Shown one piece after another: positions 9,850 to 19,026 of a stretch of 64,000 bases of DNA (its first letter is position 1; each line of letters starts with the position of its first letter). Under the pieces are notes generated by a model, which worked only from the letters and a program-made list of their open reading frames with translations, did not search any database and had not been told where the DNA came from. The stretch lies in the NCBI GenBank assembly GCA_902564535.1, contig CACFBG010000005.1, forward strand, positions 1 through 64,000. The letters run 5' to 3'. Source of the stretch: an uncultured Prochlorococcus sp. GTDB taxonomy: Bacteria > Cyanobacteriota > Cyanobacteriia > PCC-6307 > Cyanobiaceae. Both the position numbers and the translations under genes were made by a program.

Positions 9850-10563
9850 ATGGCTTACGAGAGAGTTCTTTTAAAACTCAGCGGAGAAGCGCTGATGGGA
9901 GACAAGCCTTACGGCATTGATCCGGCAATTGTTCACTCAATAGCCGAGGATGTATCCAAAGTTGTAGCCAATGGGACGCAGCTTGCAATTGTTGTAGGTG
10001 GCGGAAATATCTTTAGAGGTCTTAAAGGATCTGCTGCTGGCATGGATAGAGCTACAGCAGATTATGTGGGCATGCTTGCGACAGTAATGAACGCAATAAC
10101 CCTTCAAGATGGTCTCGAACGCGCTCAAGTGCCAACTCGCGTACAAACTGCAATTGAGATGCAACAAGTAGCAGAGCCTTACATAAGACGAAGGGCTATT
10201 CGGCACCTTGAGAAAGGAAGAGTGGTCGTTTTTGGAGGCGGTTGCGGAAACCCCTTTTTCACAACTGATACAACAGCTGCATTAAGAGCAGCAGAGATAA
10301 ATGCAGACGTTGTTTTTAAAGCAACAAAAGTTGATGGCGTTTACGACAAAGACCCAAAAAAACACCCAGATGCCATGAAATATGACAATTTGGGGTTTCA
10401 GGAAGTACTTAGTAAAGAAATAGCTGTCATGGACAGTACCGCTATTGCACTTTGCAAGGACAACAAAATCCCTATTGTTGTTTTCAACCTTTTTGAGCCT
10501 GGAAATATAAGTAAAGCTGTAGCTGGCGAGCAAATTGGCTCTCGCATCGGCAATTCAAGCTGA
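9850..10563 (+). CDS. pyrH: UMP kinase
   Basis: Phosphorylates UMP to UDP, feeding all pyrimidine nucleotides. Amino-acid-kinase family: [11 protein letters not shown] at the start, [10 protein letters not shown] for phosphate binding, and [14 protein letters not shown] for nucleotide binding. The length is 237 from the ATG at 9850, which is chosen over a TTG at 9820 because it puts the conserved first strand at the N-terminus as in all family members. It forms the usual pyrH-frr pair with the next gene, 40 bases downstream. Confidence 0.96.
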   Translation: MAYERVLLKLSGEALMGDKPYGIDPAIVHSIAEDVSKVVANGTQLAIVVGGGNIFRGLKGSAAGMDRATADYVGMLATVMNAITLQDGLERAQVPTRVQTAIEMQQVAEPYIRRRAIRHLEKGRVVVFGGGCGNPFFTTDTTAALRAAEINADVVFKATKVDGVYDKDPKKHPDAMKYDNLGFQEVLSKEIAVMDSTAIALCKDNKIPIVVFNLFEPGNISKAVAGEQIGSRIGNSS

Positions 10564-10603
10564 TTTTGCCATTAATTCCATTCCTTAATCAGATCCTTAA
10601 AAA

Positions 10604-11152
10604 ATGACTCTTAAAGAAATAGAATCCAACATGATTAAATCTGTTGATTCTGCACAGCGCACTTTTAATTCAATAAGAACTGGTAGAGCGAACCCTTCTT
10701 TACTTGATAGGTTAAAAGTTGAATATTATGGAACTGAGACTCCTCTTAAATCTCTTGCCACAATATCCACTCCAGACTCTCAAACAATTTCAATACAACC
10801 ATTTGACCTGAACACGTTACCTTTAATTGAAAAAGCAATTGCCACAAGTGATTTAGGATTAACCCCTAACAATGATGGGAAGATGATCCGAATTAATGTA
10901 CCTCCATTAACGGAGGAAAGACGTAAAGAGTTTTGTAAGCTAGCATCAAAATACGCAGAGGAAGGAAAAGTTGCTCTAAGAAATATAAGAAGAGATGCTA
11001 TAGATAAAGTCAAAAAAACTGAAAAAGAAGGTTCCACCTCAGAAGATCAAAGTAGAGATGAGCAAGAAAAAATACAAACTCTAACTAACAAGTTCATATC
11101 AAAAATAGAACAACTACTTTCAGAAAAAGAAACTGAAATACTTAAGGTTTGA
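10604..11152 (+). CDS. frr: Ribosome recycling factor
   Basis: Splits post-termination ribosomes together with EF-G. The 182-residue protein has the family's conserved blocks: [50 protein letters not shown] and a basic [13 protein letters not shown] helix near the C-terminus. The stop overlaps the TTG start of the next gene by four bases (TTGA), so the FAD reductase is probably translated in a coupled manner. Confidence 0.97.
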   Translation: MTLKEIESNMIKSVDSAQRTFNSIRTGRANPSLLDRLKVEYYGTETPLKSLATISTPDSQTISIQPFDLNTLPLIEKAIATSDLGLTPNNDGKMIRINVPPLTEERRKEFCKLASKYAEEGKVALRNIRRDAIDKVKKTEKEGSTSEDQSRDEQEKIQTLTNKFISKIEQLLSEKETEILKV

Positions 11153-12282
11153 AAATCAAAGACGTTGCAATAATTGGTTCAGGAGTTTCAGGTGCAACCG
11201 CTGCTTTTCATCTAGCAAAATTGGGAAGAGATATAGTTGTTCTTGAGAAATCTAAAAAGGAGAATTCATGCAAAATATGTGGGGGTGGGATGTCTTCTTC
11301 TGTTCAAAAATACTTTTCCTTTGATTTATCCCCAGCCATAGAAGAAACAATTAATAGTGTTGAATTTACCTGGGAATTAAAAGATAATGTAATAGCAGAC
11401 TTGCCAGGATTATCCCCCTTTTGGATTATTAATAGAAAGTATCTTGATAATCTGATTATCAACAAAGCAATAGATCATGGAGCCAGCTTGATAGAAGAAT
11501 TCTTTGTAAATGAAATCAAAAAGGATGGAAAGGTATGGGAAGTAAAGTCAAATAGAGGTGAAAAATTGCTGGCCAAATCAATAATTATTGCAGATGGCTC
11601 CAACTCACCGTGGCCTAAAATCTTTGGCCTTGGAGCAAGGATTCCTCAGAAAGCTAAAACTATTTCGATTACAATAAAAGGGAGAGGTAATTTAAAAGAT
11701 CGTACCAGTAGATTTGAATTTGGCTTAATCAAGCATGGTTTTGCTTGGGCATTCCCTACTAAAGATAGAGTTAACATCGGTGCTGGTACATTTATAGGAA
11801 AGAGTTCAACGAATAACAAAGAAATGCTTGAAGTATTTATATCAAGTTTAGGCTTCAAACCTAAGCAAGAAGAAATACAGGAAAATTTATTGAATGTATG
11901 GAATGGTCATCATAGATTAGATGGTGAGGGTATCATTTTAACTGGGGATGCAGCTTCTCTATGTGATCCATTCCTAGCTGAAGGAATTAGACCAGCTATA
12001 ATAAGTGGATATGAAGCTTCTAAATATTTGAATAATTGGCTAATTGGCGAGAGTAAGAATCTAAAAGGATATAGCTTATCTATGAAAGAAAAGTGGGGTA
12101 ATTCAATGGCTTGGGGCAAAAAAATAGCTCAAGTATTTTATAGATTCCCTTTAATAGGTTATCAATTAGGTGTAAAAAGGGCAACTGCACCTAAGCGAAT
12201 TGCAGAAATACTTTCAGGAGACTTAGGGTATGGAGATATTGCTCAAAGAGCAATAAAACGTTTAATAATGAAAGGGAAGTGA
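11149..12282 (+). CDS. FAD-dependent oxidoreductase, geranylgeranyl-reductase family
   Basis: The 377-residue flavoprotein starts with a Rossmann motif ([25 protein letters not shown]). It has the [10 protein letters not shown] block early on and the second FAD motif [24 protein letters not shown], typical of the geranylgeranyl reductase/FixC group. It is shorter than and distinct from ChlP, the chlorophyll geranylgeranyl reductase, so the substrate is not clear; reduction of an isoprenoid chain is a reasonable guess. The start is TTG, overlapping the frr stop. No membrane segment is evident. Confidence 0.85.
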   Translation: MKIKDVAIIGSGVSGATAAFHLAKLGRDIVVLEKSKKENSCKICGGGMSSSVQKYFSFDLSPAIEETINSVEFTWELKDNVIADLPGLSPFWIINRKYLDNLIINKAIDHGASLIEEFFVNEIKKDGKVWEVKSNRGEKLLAKSIIIADGSNSPWPKIFGLGARIPQKAKTISITIKGRGNLKDRTSRFEFGLIKHGFAWAFPTKDRVNIGAGTFIGKSSTNNKEMLEVFISSLGFKPKQEEIQENLLNVWNGHHRLDGEGIILTGDAASLCDPFLAEGIRPAIISGYEASKYLNNWLIGESKNLKGYSLSMKEKWGNSMAWGKKIAQVFYRFPLIGYQLGVKRATAPKRIAEILSGDLGYGDIAQRAIKRLIMKGK

Positions 12283-12337
12283 AAAAATTATTTATCAAGA
12301 CTATAATAATTAATCATTCGGATTAGAAAACCAAACA

Positions 12338-12562
12338 ATGGATCGAGAAAAAGCCTGGATTTGGTTTAAAGGAGGATTAAAAGGTGGAGAATGGATAGGT
12401 GGTTTTTTGGCAACCAAGAGTCAAGAAGGTGGATATATAGTAGAAAGATCTGATTTTGTAAAATGTAGACTACCTGAATGGAGAGTTATTTTTAAGGAGC
12501 CAGGAAATCCTAATCACCCCCCCCTAATCCCTCAAGAAGCAGAGTGGAAATATATTTTATAA
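12338..12562 (+). CDS. Small conserved hypothetical protein
   Basis: A 74-residue protein, tryptophan-rich for its size, with glycine-rich GGLKGGEWIGGF. It is compact and soluble in appearance, with no recognised domain. It lies 55 bases after the FAD reductase on the same strand and converges on the transaldolase gene. An AT-rich inverted repeat (GAAATATT at 12570 with AATATTTC ending at 12601) could serve as its terminator. Confidence 0.55.
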   Translation: MDREKAWIWFKGGLKGGEWIGGFLATKSQEGGYIVERSDFVKCRLPEWRVIFKEPGNPNHPPLIPQEAEWKYIL

Positions 12563-12600
12563 ATCAAATGAAATATTTATATTGTAATTTTAATAATATT

Positions 12601-13773
12601 TCAGGCTCTAGCTAGAACGAGTGCTGCTCCTAGGCCTGATTTAACATCTTCTTGAATTAATCTCCCATCATGATCATTATCAAGTGCGTCAAAAACGGCA
12701 TCGCTCCCAAGCCATTCTTCTCTTGTAATGCATCCATCACCATCTAGATCATTAAGCATAAATATTTCCTGAACGACATGTGTAAATGCGGAGCCTCCTT
12801 CGATAACCGCCAATCTATGAGCCAATTGCGCTTCCAGAGTTTCAATTGCCTTGCTAAAACCTTTAATCCCTTCATCTAATTTTTCTTTAGCCATATCATC
12901 TTTATCCATCATCTTATTAAAGCTATTTAAGTCAATTGAGATTTTTTCATGATTTGTTCTTGGATCACTTGAATTCAGTTTTCTTAGTAAGACATTATTA
13001 GTTTTATTTAGTTGATCAAGGAGTTTGGGTGAAATCGTAAGGAGATCACATCCTGCTAATTCTATAATCTCATCGACATTCCTAAAACTTGCACCCATAA
13101 CTTCAGTTTTATAACCATAAGCCTTGAAATAATTAAAGATTTCGGTAACAGAAATAACCCCTGGGTCTTCTTTTCCAGGATAGTTTTCTCTGCCTGTTTT
13201 CTTTTTATGCCAATCTAATATTCTCCCTACAAATGGGGAAATTAAAGTTACTCCTGCCTCAGCACAGGCAACTGCTTGTGGAAATCCAAATAAAAGAGTT
13301 AAATTACATTTAATCCCCTCCTTTTCTAATTCTTCTGCTGCTTTTATTCCTTCCCAGGTTGAAGCTATCTTAATAAGAACTCTATCATTATTTATTCCAG
13401 ATTCATTATAAAGAGCAATTATCTTTCTAGCTTTTGCAATTGTTGCATCTTTATCAAAACTCAAGCGTGCATCTACTTCTGTAGAAACGCGTCCAGGAAC
13501 AATCTTCAAGATCTCCTTCCCAAATAACACACAGATCTCATCTATTGCTTCGCGAACAACTTCTTCAACAGGAACCCCCATTCCGATTCGTTCCCTAGAA
13601 GATTTCAAAGCCTCATCAATAAGTGACTGATAGGCAGGAATCTGTGCAGCAGCCAAAATCAAGGAAGGATTTGTTGTCGCATCTCGAGGAGTAAAGGTCC
13701 TTATAGCCTCTAGATCGCCAGTATCAGCAACAACGACTGTCATCGAAGAAAGCTGTTCAAGAAGAGTAGCCAT
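12601..13773 (-). CDS. tal: Transaldolase with C-terminal EF-hand pair
   Basis: Moves a dihydroxyacetone unit between sugar phosphates in the pentose phosphate pathway. The first 330 residues are a standard class I transaldolase: [10 protein letters not shown], and the Schiff-base lysine K135 in [12 protein letters not shown]. Beyond this come two EF-hand loops: D342-x-D344-x-D346-G...E353, canonical, and D365-x-D367-x-D369-G...D376, which ends in aspartate instead of glutamate. The fusion is known in marine picocyanobacteria. Calcium or magnesium binding and any regulation by it are inferences from the loop residues. Confidence 0.95.
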   Translation of the reverse strand: MATLLEQLSSMTVVVADTGDLEAIRTFTPRDATTNPSLILAAAQIPAYQSLIDEALKSSRERIGMGVPVEEVVREAIDEICVLFGKEILKIVPGRVSTEVDARLSFDKDATIAKARKIIALYNESGINNDRVLIKIASTWEGIKAAEELEKEGIKCNLTLLFGFPQAVACAEAGVTLISPFVGRILDWHKKKTGRENYPGKEDPGVISVTEIFNYFKAYGYKTEVMGASFRNVDEIIELAGCDLLTISPKLLDQLNKTNNVLLRKLNSSDPRTNHEKISIDLNSFNKMMDKDDMAKEKLDEGIKGFSKAIETLEAQLAHRLAVIEGGSAFTHVVQEIFMLNDLDGDGCITREEWLGSDAVFDALDNDHDGRLIQEDVKSGLGAALVLARA

Positions 13774-13865
13774 GAAGCAATAGACATTGCATTAGAACGT
13801 AAGTTAGCTCTATTTTTCAAGATGACATTATTTGATTAGGTCATAAAGAAAATTCAATATATTTT

Positions 13866-15671
13866 TTATTCCCTTGCTGGTTGTAAATCCTTCTTCTCAT
13901 TACTAGGAAGAACTCTCTCCAAAACAATCAATCCATCAATAATTTTCTTTGCAACAGGAACAGCAACAGTTGAGCCATAAGCATTCTCACCCTTTGGTTC
14001 ATCAACAACAACTAAAACAACAAAACGAGGGTCAGAAATTGGCAAAATAGCTACAAAGCTACAAATTTTAAGTCCAGGCTGATAAACACCGTTAATAGCC
14101 TTCTGTGCTGTCCCTGTTTTTCCACCTATTCTATGTCCAGAAGTTTTAACTCCTTTTCCACTTCCATGCTCGACCACAGATTCCATCCAATTTAAAATAG
14201 TATGAGTAACATCTGATTTTAATATTTTCTGCTTATTAATTAAGGTAGGACTAGTATTAACATCTCCTGAGTAAAATCCTTTTGTTATGTGAGGTTGAAC
14301 AAGATAACCGCCATTAGCTATTAATGCATGTAACTGAGCTAGTTTAAGAGGAGTTAAGGAAAATCCCTGTCCAAAAGATGCCGTTACAGGTTCAATCGGC
14401 ATAGAGGTAAAGTCATGCTTATTTTTCAACTGTCCTGGGATAGCTCCTGGGAGATCAGTTTGCGGTTTTGAATCAACCCCTAGTCTTCTTAACCAGTTCC
14501 AATATTTTTTAGAGTCTACTTTATTCATTATTTTTGCCATTCCAACATTACTAGATACCTGTAGTACCCTCGCAAAATCAATTATTCCATTTGCGCGTTT
14601 ATCATAATTAAATATCGACCAACCACCTATAATCATTTTTCCAGTATCATTAACTTTACCTCCGGAATTAATAACACCCTCTTGCAAAGCAATAGCAAGG
14701 TTAATTGGTTTAAAGGTAGAGCCAGGTTCAAATAAATCTTGAACTGACCACTCCCTAAAAAGCGAAGGAGAAAAGTTCCAATAATTATTCGGATCATAAG
14801 TAGGGGTAGATGCCAACGCTAATAGTTCCCCATTCATGACATCCATGACTAAAGCAACTCCTTTTTTCCCTTTCCAAGTCTCAACTTGTGAAACAAGCGC
14901 ATTAAGCGCTAATTCCTGAAGACGTGCATCCAAAGTGAGATGCAAACGTAAATCATCCGAATTAAAAATTCCAGGGGCCAAATCATCAGGCAAAGGTGTT
15001 CCATCTGCTCCTCTTCTCATCGTTCTAGATTGTTCAACACGGAGTAGCTTTTCATGCAAACTTTGCTCTAATCCCGCTTGGGGAATACGCTCCTGATTTA
15101 AAAATCCAACTACATTTGCAAAAAGCTTTCCCTGGGGATACATCCGCTGAGGATAAGGTTCAAGATCTAAACCACTAATACCAAGTTTTTTTATTTCTTG
15201 TGCAATTTCTGAATTCAATCCATCAACCAAACGAACTCCTGAGGATCGACCTTGCATAAGATCTAAAAGATTTTCTTGAGAAATCTCTAAAATATCTGAC
15301 AATTTCTTTGAAACTTCTTTTGGCGTTCTAACTAAGGAAGGCTGATCTCCTAGAAAATTAAAATATTTTGGATGAGCCCATAATCGAAACCTCTCTTCAT
15401 CTAATGCGACTAAACGTCCTCTTCTATCAACAATTGATCTTCTTGTCCCAAGTGGTTTAGTCCTTTTTGTCTGACGTAGGCGAGCCTTAGCCTCTAATTG
15501 AGGTGATTGAATAACTTGCAACCAAGCCATTCTTCCCATAAGGGAAAAAAGCCCAAAACAAATGATATAAAAGACAAGCTTCAATCTATGTTTAGGAACT
15601 ATTTCAAAAGCAGTAACCTTATTGCGCCTTTTTTTAGCACTTTTTTGTCGATGATCTCTTCGTGTAGACAT
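13866..15671 (-). CDS. ftsI: Division transpeptidase, penicillin-binding protein (FtsI type)
   Basis: Septal peptidoglycan transpeptidase. One membrane helix (about residues 30-50) follows a basic cytoplasmic tail. Next come the class B dimerisation region (SIVDRRGRLVALD) and the transpeptidase domain with all three motifs: S318-TF-K321, S373-S-N375 and K518-T-G520. Length (601) is usual for FtsI/PBP3. Its ATG shares one base with the stop of the upstream FtsL-like gene (TAATG), a typical division-gene arrangement. Confidence 0.94.
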   Translation of the reverse strand: MSTRRDHRQKSAKKRRNKVTAFEIVPKHRLKLVFYIICFGLFSLMGRMAWLQVIQSPQLEAKARLRQTKRTKPLGTRRSIVDRRGRLVALDEERFRLWAHPKYFNFLGDQPSLVRTPKEVSKKLSDILEISQENLLDLMQGRSSGVRLVDGLNSEIAQEIKKLGISGLDLEPYPQRMYPQGKLFANVVGFLNQERIPQAGLEQSLHEKLLRVEQSRTMRRGADGTPLPDDLAPGIFNSDDLRLHLTLDARLQELALNALVSQVETWKGKKGVALVMDVMNGELLALASTPTYDPNNYWNFSPSLFREWSVQDLFEPGSTFKPINLAIALQEGVINSGGKVNDTGKMIIGGWSIFNYDKRANGIIDFARVLQVSSNVGMAKIMNKVDSKKYWNWLRRLGVDSKPQTDLPGAIPGQLKNKHDFTSMPIEPVTASFGQGFSLTPLKLAQLHALIANGGYLVQPHITKGFYSGDVNTSPTLINKQKILKSDVTHTILNWMESVVEHGSGKGVKTSGHRIGGKTGTAQKAINGVYQPGLKICSFVAILPISDPRFVVLVVVDEPKGENAYGSTVAVPVAKKIIDGLIVLERVLPSNEKKDLQPARE

Positions 15672-16192
15672 TAATATCCCTGATTAACTTTGTAATAACT
15701 AATTTCCTCAAGAATATCTTTAATGGTCCTATTATTTTTTCTACTATCTTTTTGTAAGAAAGGATTCTTTAAATAAAGAAGGTTTTCAGCTTTTGTAGGC
15801 ACCATAGATATAGGTTGTGCATTTATCTTTAACAAATTCCGTTCAAGCATTGCTGTTGAATCCATTAACCTATGAGACAAATTCTGACTGGCTTCCAGTT
15901 GAGTAAAAGCTACTGTCCACAAATGGCGCCAATGCAAAGCAAGAGTAGACATTAAAGCAACTGAGATAAGTATTCCTAATAAAGCTCCGTCTAATGCACT
16001 ATGAACACCTGCCAAAAAAGGGAATTGCCTAGAAACCTTCTTTGAAGGGAAGGAACTTTGAATTAAATTAAATCCTTTTAAAGATTGTTTTGTCCCAATT
16101 CTTTTAAAAGGTTTATAACCAGACTTTTTGCGAACCACCACAAAATCACTTACTAGATTATTTAGTGAAACACTCCTAAAAGAGCACTGCAA
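15671..16192 (-). CDS. Bitopic membrane protein, possible FtsL-like division protein
   Basis: A 173-residue protein: a basic cytoplasmic N-terminal part of about 65 residues, one membrane helix (about residues 70-88, LDGALLGILISVALMSTLAL), then a helical segment (QLEASQNLSHRLMDSTAMLERNLL) that could be a short coiled coil. This topology, and its position immediately before ftsI with a one-base overlap, match FtsL, which is too divergent to identify by sequence alone. The start is TTG at 16192; GTGs about 17 codons later are possible. The assignment rests on context and topology. Confidence 0.65.
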   Translation of the reverse strand: MQCSFRSVSLNNLVSDFVVVRKKSGYKPFKRIGTKQSLKGFNLIQSSFPSKKVSRQFPFLAGVHSALDGALLGILISVALMSTLALHWRHLWTVAFTQLEASQNLSHRLMDSTAMLERNLLKINAQPISMVPTKAENLLYLKNPFLQKDSRKNNRTIKDILEEISYYKVNQGY

Positions 16193-16219
16193 GTTTTTTA
16201 AACCTAATTAAACTTTAAG

Positions 16220-17578
16220 TCATCCCCCTAACAATAAAAGACTGAAGAAGGTAATTCCATTCCAAATAGAATGCATAAAAATGCAAGGCAATAAACGTCC
16301 TGAGCTCAACCTTAATACTCCCAACCCTAATCCTAAAACAAACAAAGGAGGGAACTCTCCTACACTTAAATGAGCTATTGCAAAAACTAACCCACTAACA
16401 ACTACGCCCCATAAAGCACCAAAGTTTTTTGCCAATACAGGTAAAAGAGCTCCTCGAAAAATAAGCTCCTCAAAGAATGGAGCAAAGATAACCGTAGTAA
16501 AAATAAGCAATGATAATGCAATTGGATCTTTGCTATTTAGAACTAGTTCTAATAAAGGATTACTGCCACCCTGATCTCCAATCAATGAGGTCATTAGCCA
16601 ACCAACTAGTAAAACAAGTGGCAGAACCATTAACCAACCATTAATAGCTTTTAGAATGGCTGTATTAATGGGTTTAATTCGCCATTGAAGCCAACCATTA
16701 TCTGGTCTTTCAAAGTTTTTCAAGCCCTTAATTTGTCGGCTTAAAATAACCAAAGGAGGCAAAGACATTGCGCTATAGCCTATTAAAACCTTTAAGGAGT
16801 CTCCAATTGGCTGACCTATATTTTGCAGTAAAGGAATACTCAATGGTAAAACAATCGCAGGTACTAATATCTCACCGAGGACAACAAATCCACCAGCAAT
16901 CAATATAGTCATATCGATTAATGTCAATGGCAATGCAATTACCGGTGGCCAATTAAATGATTTATTTCTAAAAACTATCCATAATTGTCGAATCAGTAAA
17001 ATACTGCCAATAATTACTGCAATAAAAGGAAATAACTGGCTTATTAAAAGTCTTACCGCCATAGTATTAGCTAGGTTCATATCCAAACAAATATCATCTC
17101 CGCCACCTAAAGCTGAGCAGCTAACTCTATATAGCAAAGGGTCACTATTAATTAGGTCTGACTGAACAAGTTTTGGAATAAATGAAGCCTGGTTAACCGA
17201 GGATTTTAACAATGCTGATTTAATTTCTATAAAAAGATTATTTTTATAGGAAAAATCCAACAAGAGTTTTCTATTCTCCTGGGAGGTCTCAAGCGCTGCT
17301 AATAAAATTCTGTTCCTTTCACTAATTTCTTCCAAAGGGATTTTTCTTAAAGAATTTCTTAAATCATTAACTGGTTCACCAGTAATTAATGATCCTTGAA
17401 ATTCCCTTGGGAAAGCTGGCTCAGCAAGAATAGAAATCTCACGTTGGTGAAGCGAAAGTTTTGGATTTACCGAAGGACGGCTAAAACTCTCCTGAAGACC
17501 TCTTGTCCAGACAAATACTGTTAACAAGATGGAAACAACAGTGATGGCAATCTTCCAGGTAGGTCTTCCTTTGCTCAT
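16220..17578 (-). CDS. CPBP family intramembrane metalloprotease
   Basis: Membrane protein of 452 residues with an N-terminal segment, a roughly 150-residue soluble part and several C-terminal membrane helices. The C-terminal region holds the CPBP/Rce1-like motifs: EELIFRG (glutamate pair and arginine), FAIAHL (histidine) and FMHSIWNG (second histidine and asparagine). In cyanobacteria and plants such proteins act in membrane protein processing or assembly; the substrate here is unknown. The gene lies just upstream of the FtsL-like/ftsI pair on the same strand and is divergent from the PGAM gene. Confidence 0.85.
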   Translation of the reverse strand: MSKGRPTWKIAITVVSILLTVFVWTRGLQESFSRPSVNPKLSLHQREISILAEPAFPREFQGSLITGEPVNDLRNSLRKIPLEEISERNRILLAALETSQENRKLLLDFSYKNNLFIEIKSALLKSSVNQASFIPKLVQSDLINSDPLLYRVSCSALGGGDDICLDMNLANTMAVRLLISQLFPFIAVIIGSILLIRQLWIVFRNKSFNWPPVIALPLTLIDMTILIAGGFVVLGEILVPAIVLPLSIPLLQNIGQPIGDSLKVLIGYSAMSLPPLVILSRQIKGLKNFERPDNGWLQWRIKPINTAILKAINGWLMVLPLVLLVGWLMTSLIGDQGGSNPLLELVLNSKDPIALSLLIFTTVIFAPFFEELIFRGALLPVLAKNFGALWGVVVSGLVFAIAHLSVGEFPPLFVLGLGLGVLRLSSGRLLPCIFMHSIWNGITFFSLLLLGG

Positions 17579-17686
17579 AAGGGCTTAAAACAATTACTAA
17601 ACTTCACCAGACAAAAAATCGTATTTATTAAGAGATTAAAATGGCATCCTCCTCATACGATGGCAGAGTAAAGAAACTAACTCAAG

Positions 17687-19024
17687 GTGACATTGCGACT
17701 TCTTCTTATTAGGCATGGGCTGAGCAGTTTTAACCTTGAGAAACGGATTCAAGGGAGGACTGATCTTTCTACTCTGACTGCTGAGGGCAAAGAACAAGCC
17801 CTTGAGACAGGGAGGGCATTGTCTCAAATTGAAATCAACGCTATTTATAGCTCTCCTTTGAAAAGAGCTTACTCAACAACAAAATGCCTTATAAAAGAAC
17901 TTGATTATGCAATCTCTCCAGTTTTAGAAGATGGATTACTAGAAATTGACCTTGGTGACTGGAGTGGATTAAAGATAGAAGAACTAAGAAAAAAATTCCC
18001 TAATGAATTCAACACTTGGCAAAAAGACCCAAACCATTTAGAAATCACAAAAGAATCAGGAGAGAAATTCAAACCAATACCTAATTTAATAGTTCAAGCT
18101 AAAAAATTCATAAAAAAAATTCTTGAGAAACACTCATTAGATAGTAATGAAACCATACTAATTATTGGACATAATGCAATACTTAGATGTATTATTTTAG
18201 CTCTTATAGGAGAACCTGATCAAGGATTTAGGAGAATCAAATTAGACAATTGTTCTATATCTATTTTAAACTTAAATGGAAAAGATAAGAATATCGAACA
18301 ATGCCAGATTGAATGTTTAAATAATACCACACATCTAAAGAATAGGCTCCCCAAGAGAGGAGATTGTTCTAGGATAATATTAGTACGTCATGGTGAAACA
18401 GACTGGAATATGCAAGGTCGTTTCCAGGGACAAATTGATATTCCTTTAAATAAGAATGGTAAAGCACAAGCTAATGCTGCAGGCTCATTCCTAAGAAAAG
18501 AGATAATCAACAAAGCCTATAGTAGTTCTTTATCAAGACCACTAGAAACAGCAAATTTGATCTTACGAAAGAATACAAATTCAGATATAAAAGTAAAGCA
18601 AGAAAAAGGTCTTATTGAAATAGGACATGGTCTTTGGGAAGGAAAGCTTGAGTCTGAAATTGCAAAAAGTTGGCCTTCACTACTTAAAGATTGGAAAGAA
18701 CACCCTGCTTCAGTTCAGATGCCTGAAGGAGAAACAATAAAGGAAGTTGCCGTAAGATCATTAAAGTGTTGGAAAAATATTTGCCAAGAGCTAAAAGAAG
18801 ATGAAACAGCACTAGTAGTTGCTCATGATGCTGTAAATAAAACTATTCTTTGTCATTTATTAGGCCTTTCACCTGCGGACATATGGATGATCAAGCAGGG
18901 GAATGGAGCCGTAACTGTCATAGACATTTCCAAAGATAAAGCTCATCCTGATGTAGTGACATGTCTCAATCTGACATCTCATTTAGGAGGGATCCTTGAT
19001 TGCACTGCTCAAGGAGCTCTTTAA
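17687..19024 (+). CDS. Tandem phosphoglycerate-mutase-like phosphatase
   Basis: Two histidine-phosphatase domains in one 445-residue chain. Domain 1 has the phospho-accepting RHG in LLIRHGLSSFN near the start and its second histidine in IIGHNA. Domain 2 (from about residue 228) has LVRHGETDWN and VVAHDAVNKT. Both look catalytically complete. Picocyanobacterial homologues are annotated as phosphoglycerate mutase; related proteins can be phosphoserine or alpha-ribazole phosphatases, and the sequence does not decide. The start is GTG. The dihydroorotase homologue follows after 2 bases, so the two are likely co-transcribed. Confidence 0.88.
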   Translation: MTLRLLLIRHGLSSFNLEKRIQGRTDLSTLTAEGKEQALETGRALSQIEINAIYSSPLKRAYSTTKCLIKELDYAISPVLEDGLLEIDLGDWSGLKIEELRKKFPNEFNTWQKDPNHLEITKESGEKFKPIPNLIVQAKKFIKKILEKHSLDSNETILIIGHNAILRCIILALIGEPDQGFRRIKLDNCSISILNLNGKDKNIEQCQIECLNNTTHLKNRLPKRGDCSRIILVRHGETDWNMQGRFQGQIDIPLNKNGKAQANAAGSFLRKEIINKAYSSSLSRPLETANLILRKNTNSDIKVKQEKGLIEIGHGLWEGKLESEIAKSWPSLLKDWKEHPASVQMPEGETIKEVAVRSLKCWKNICQELKEDETALVVAHDAVNKTILCHLLGLSPADIWMIKQGNGAVTVIDISKDKAHPDVVTCLNLTSHLGGILDCTAQGAL

Positions 19025-19026
19025 AA

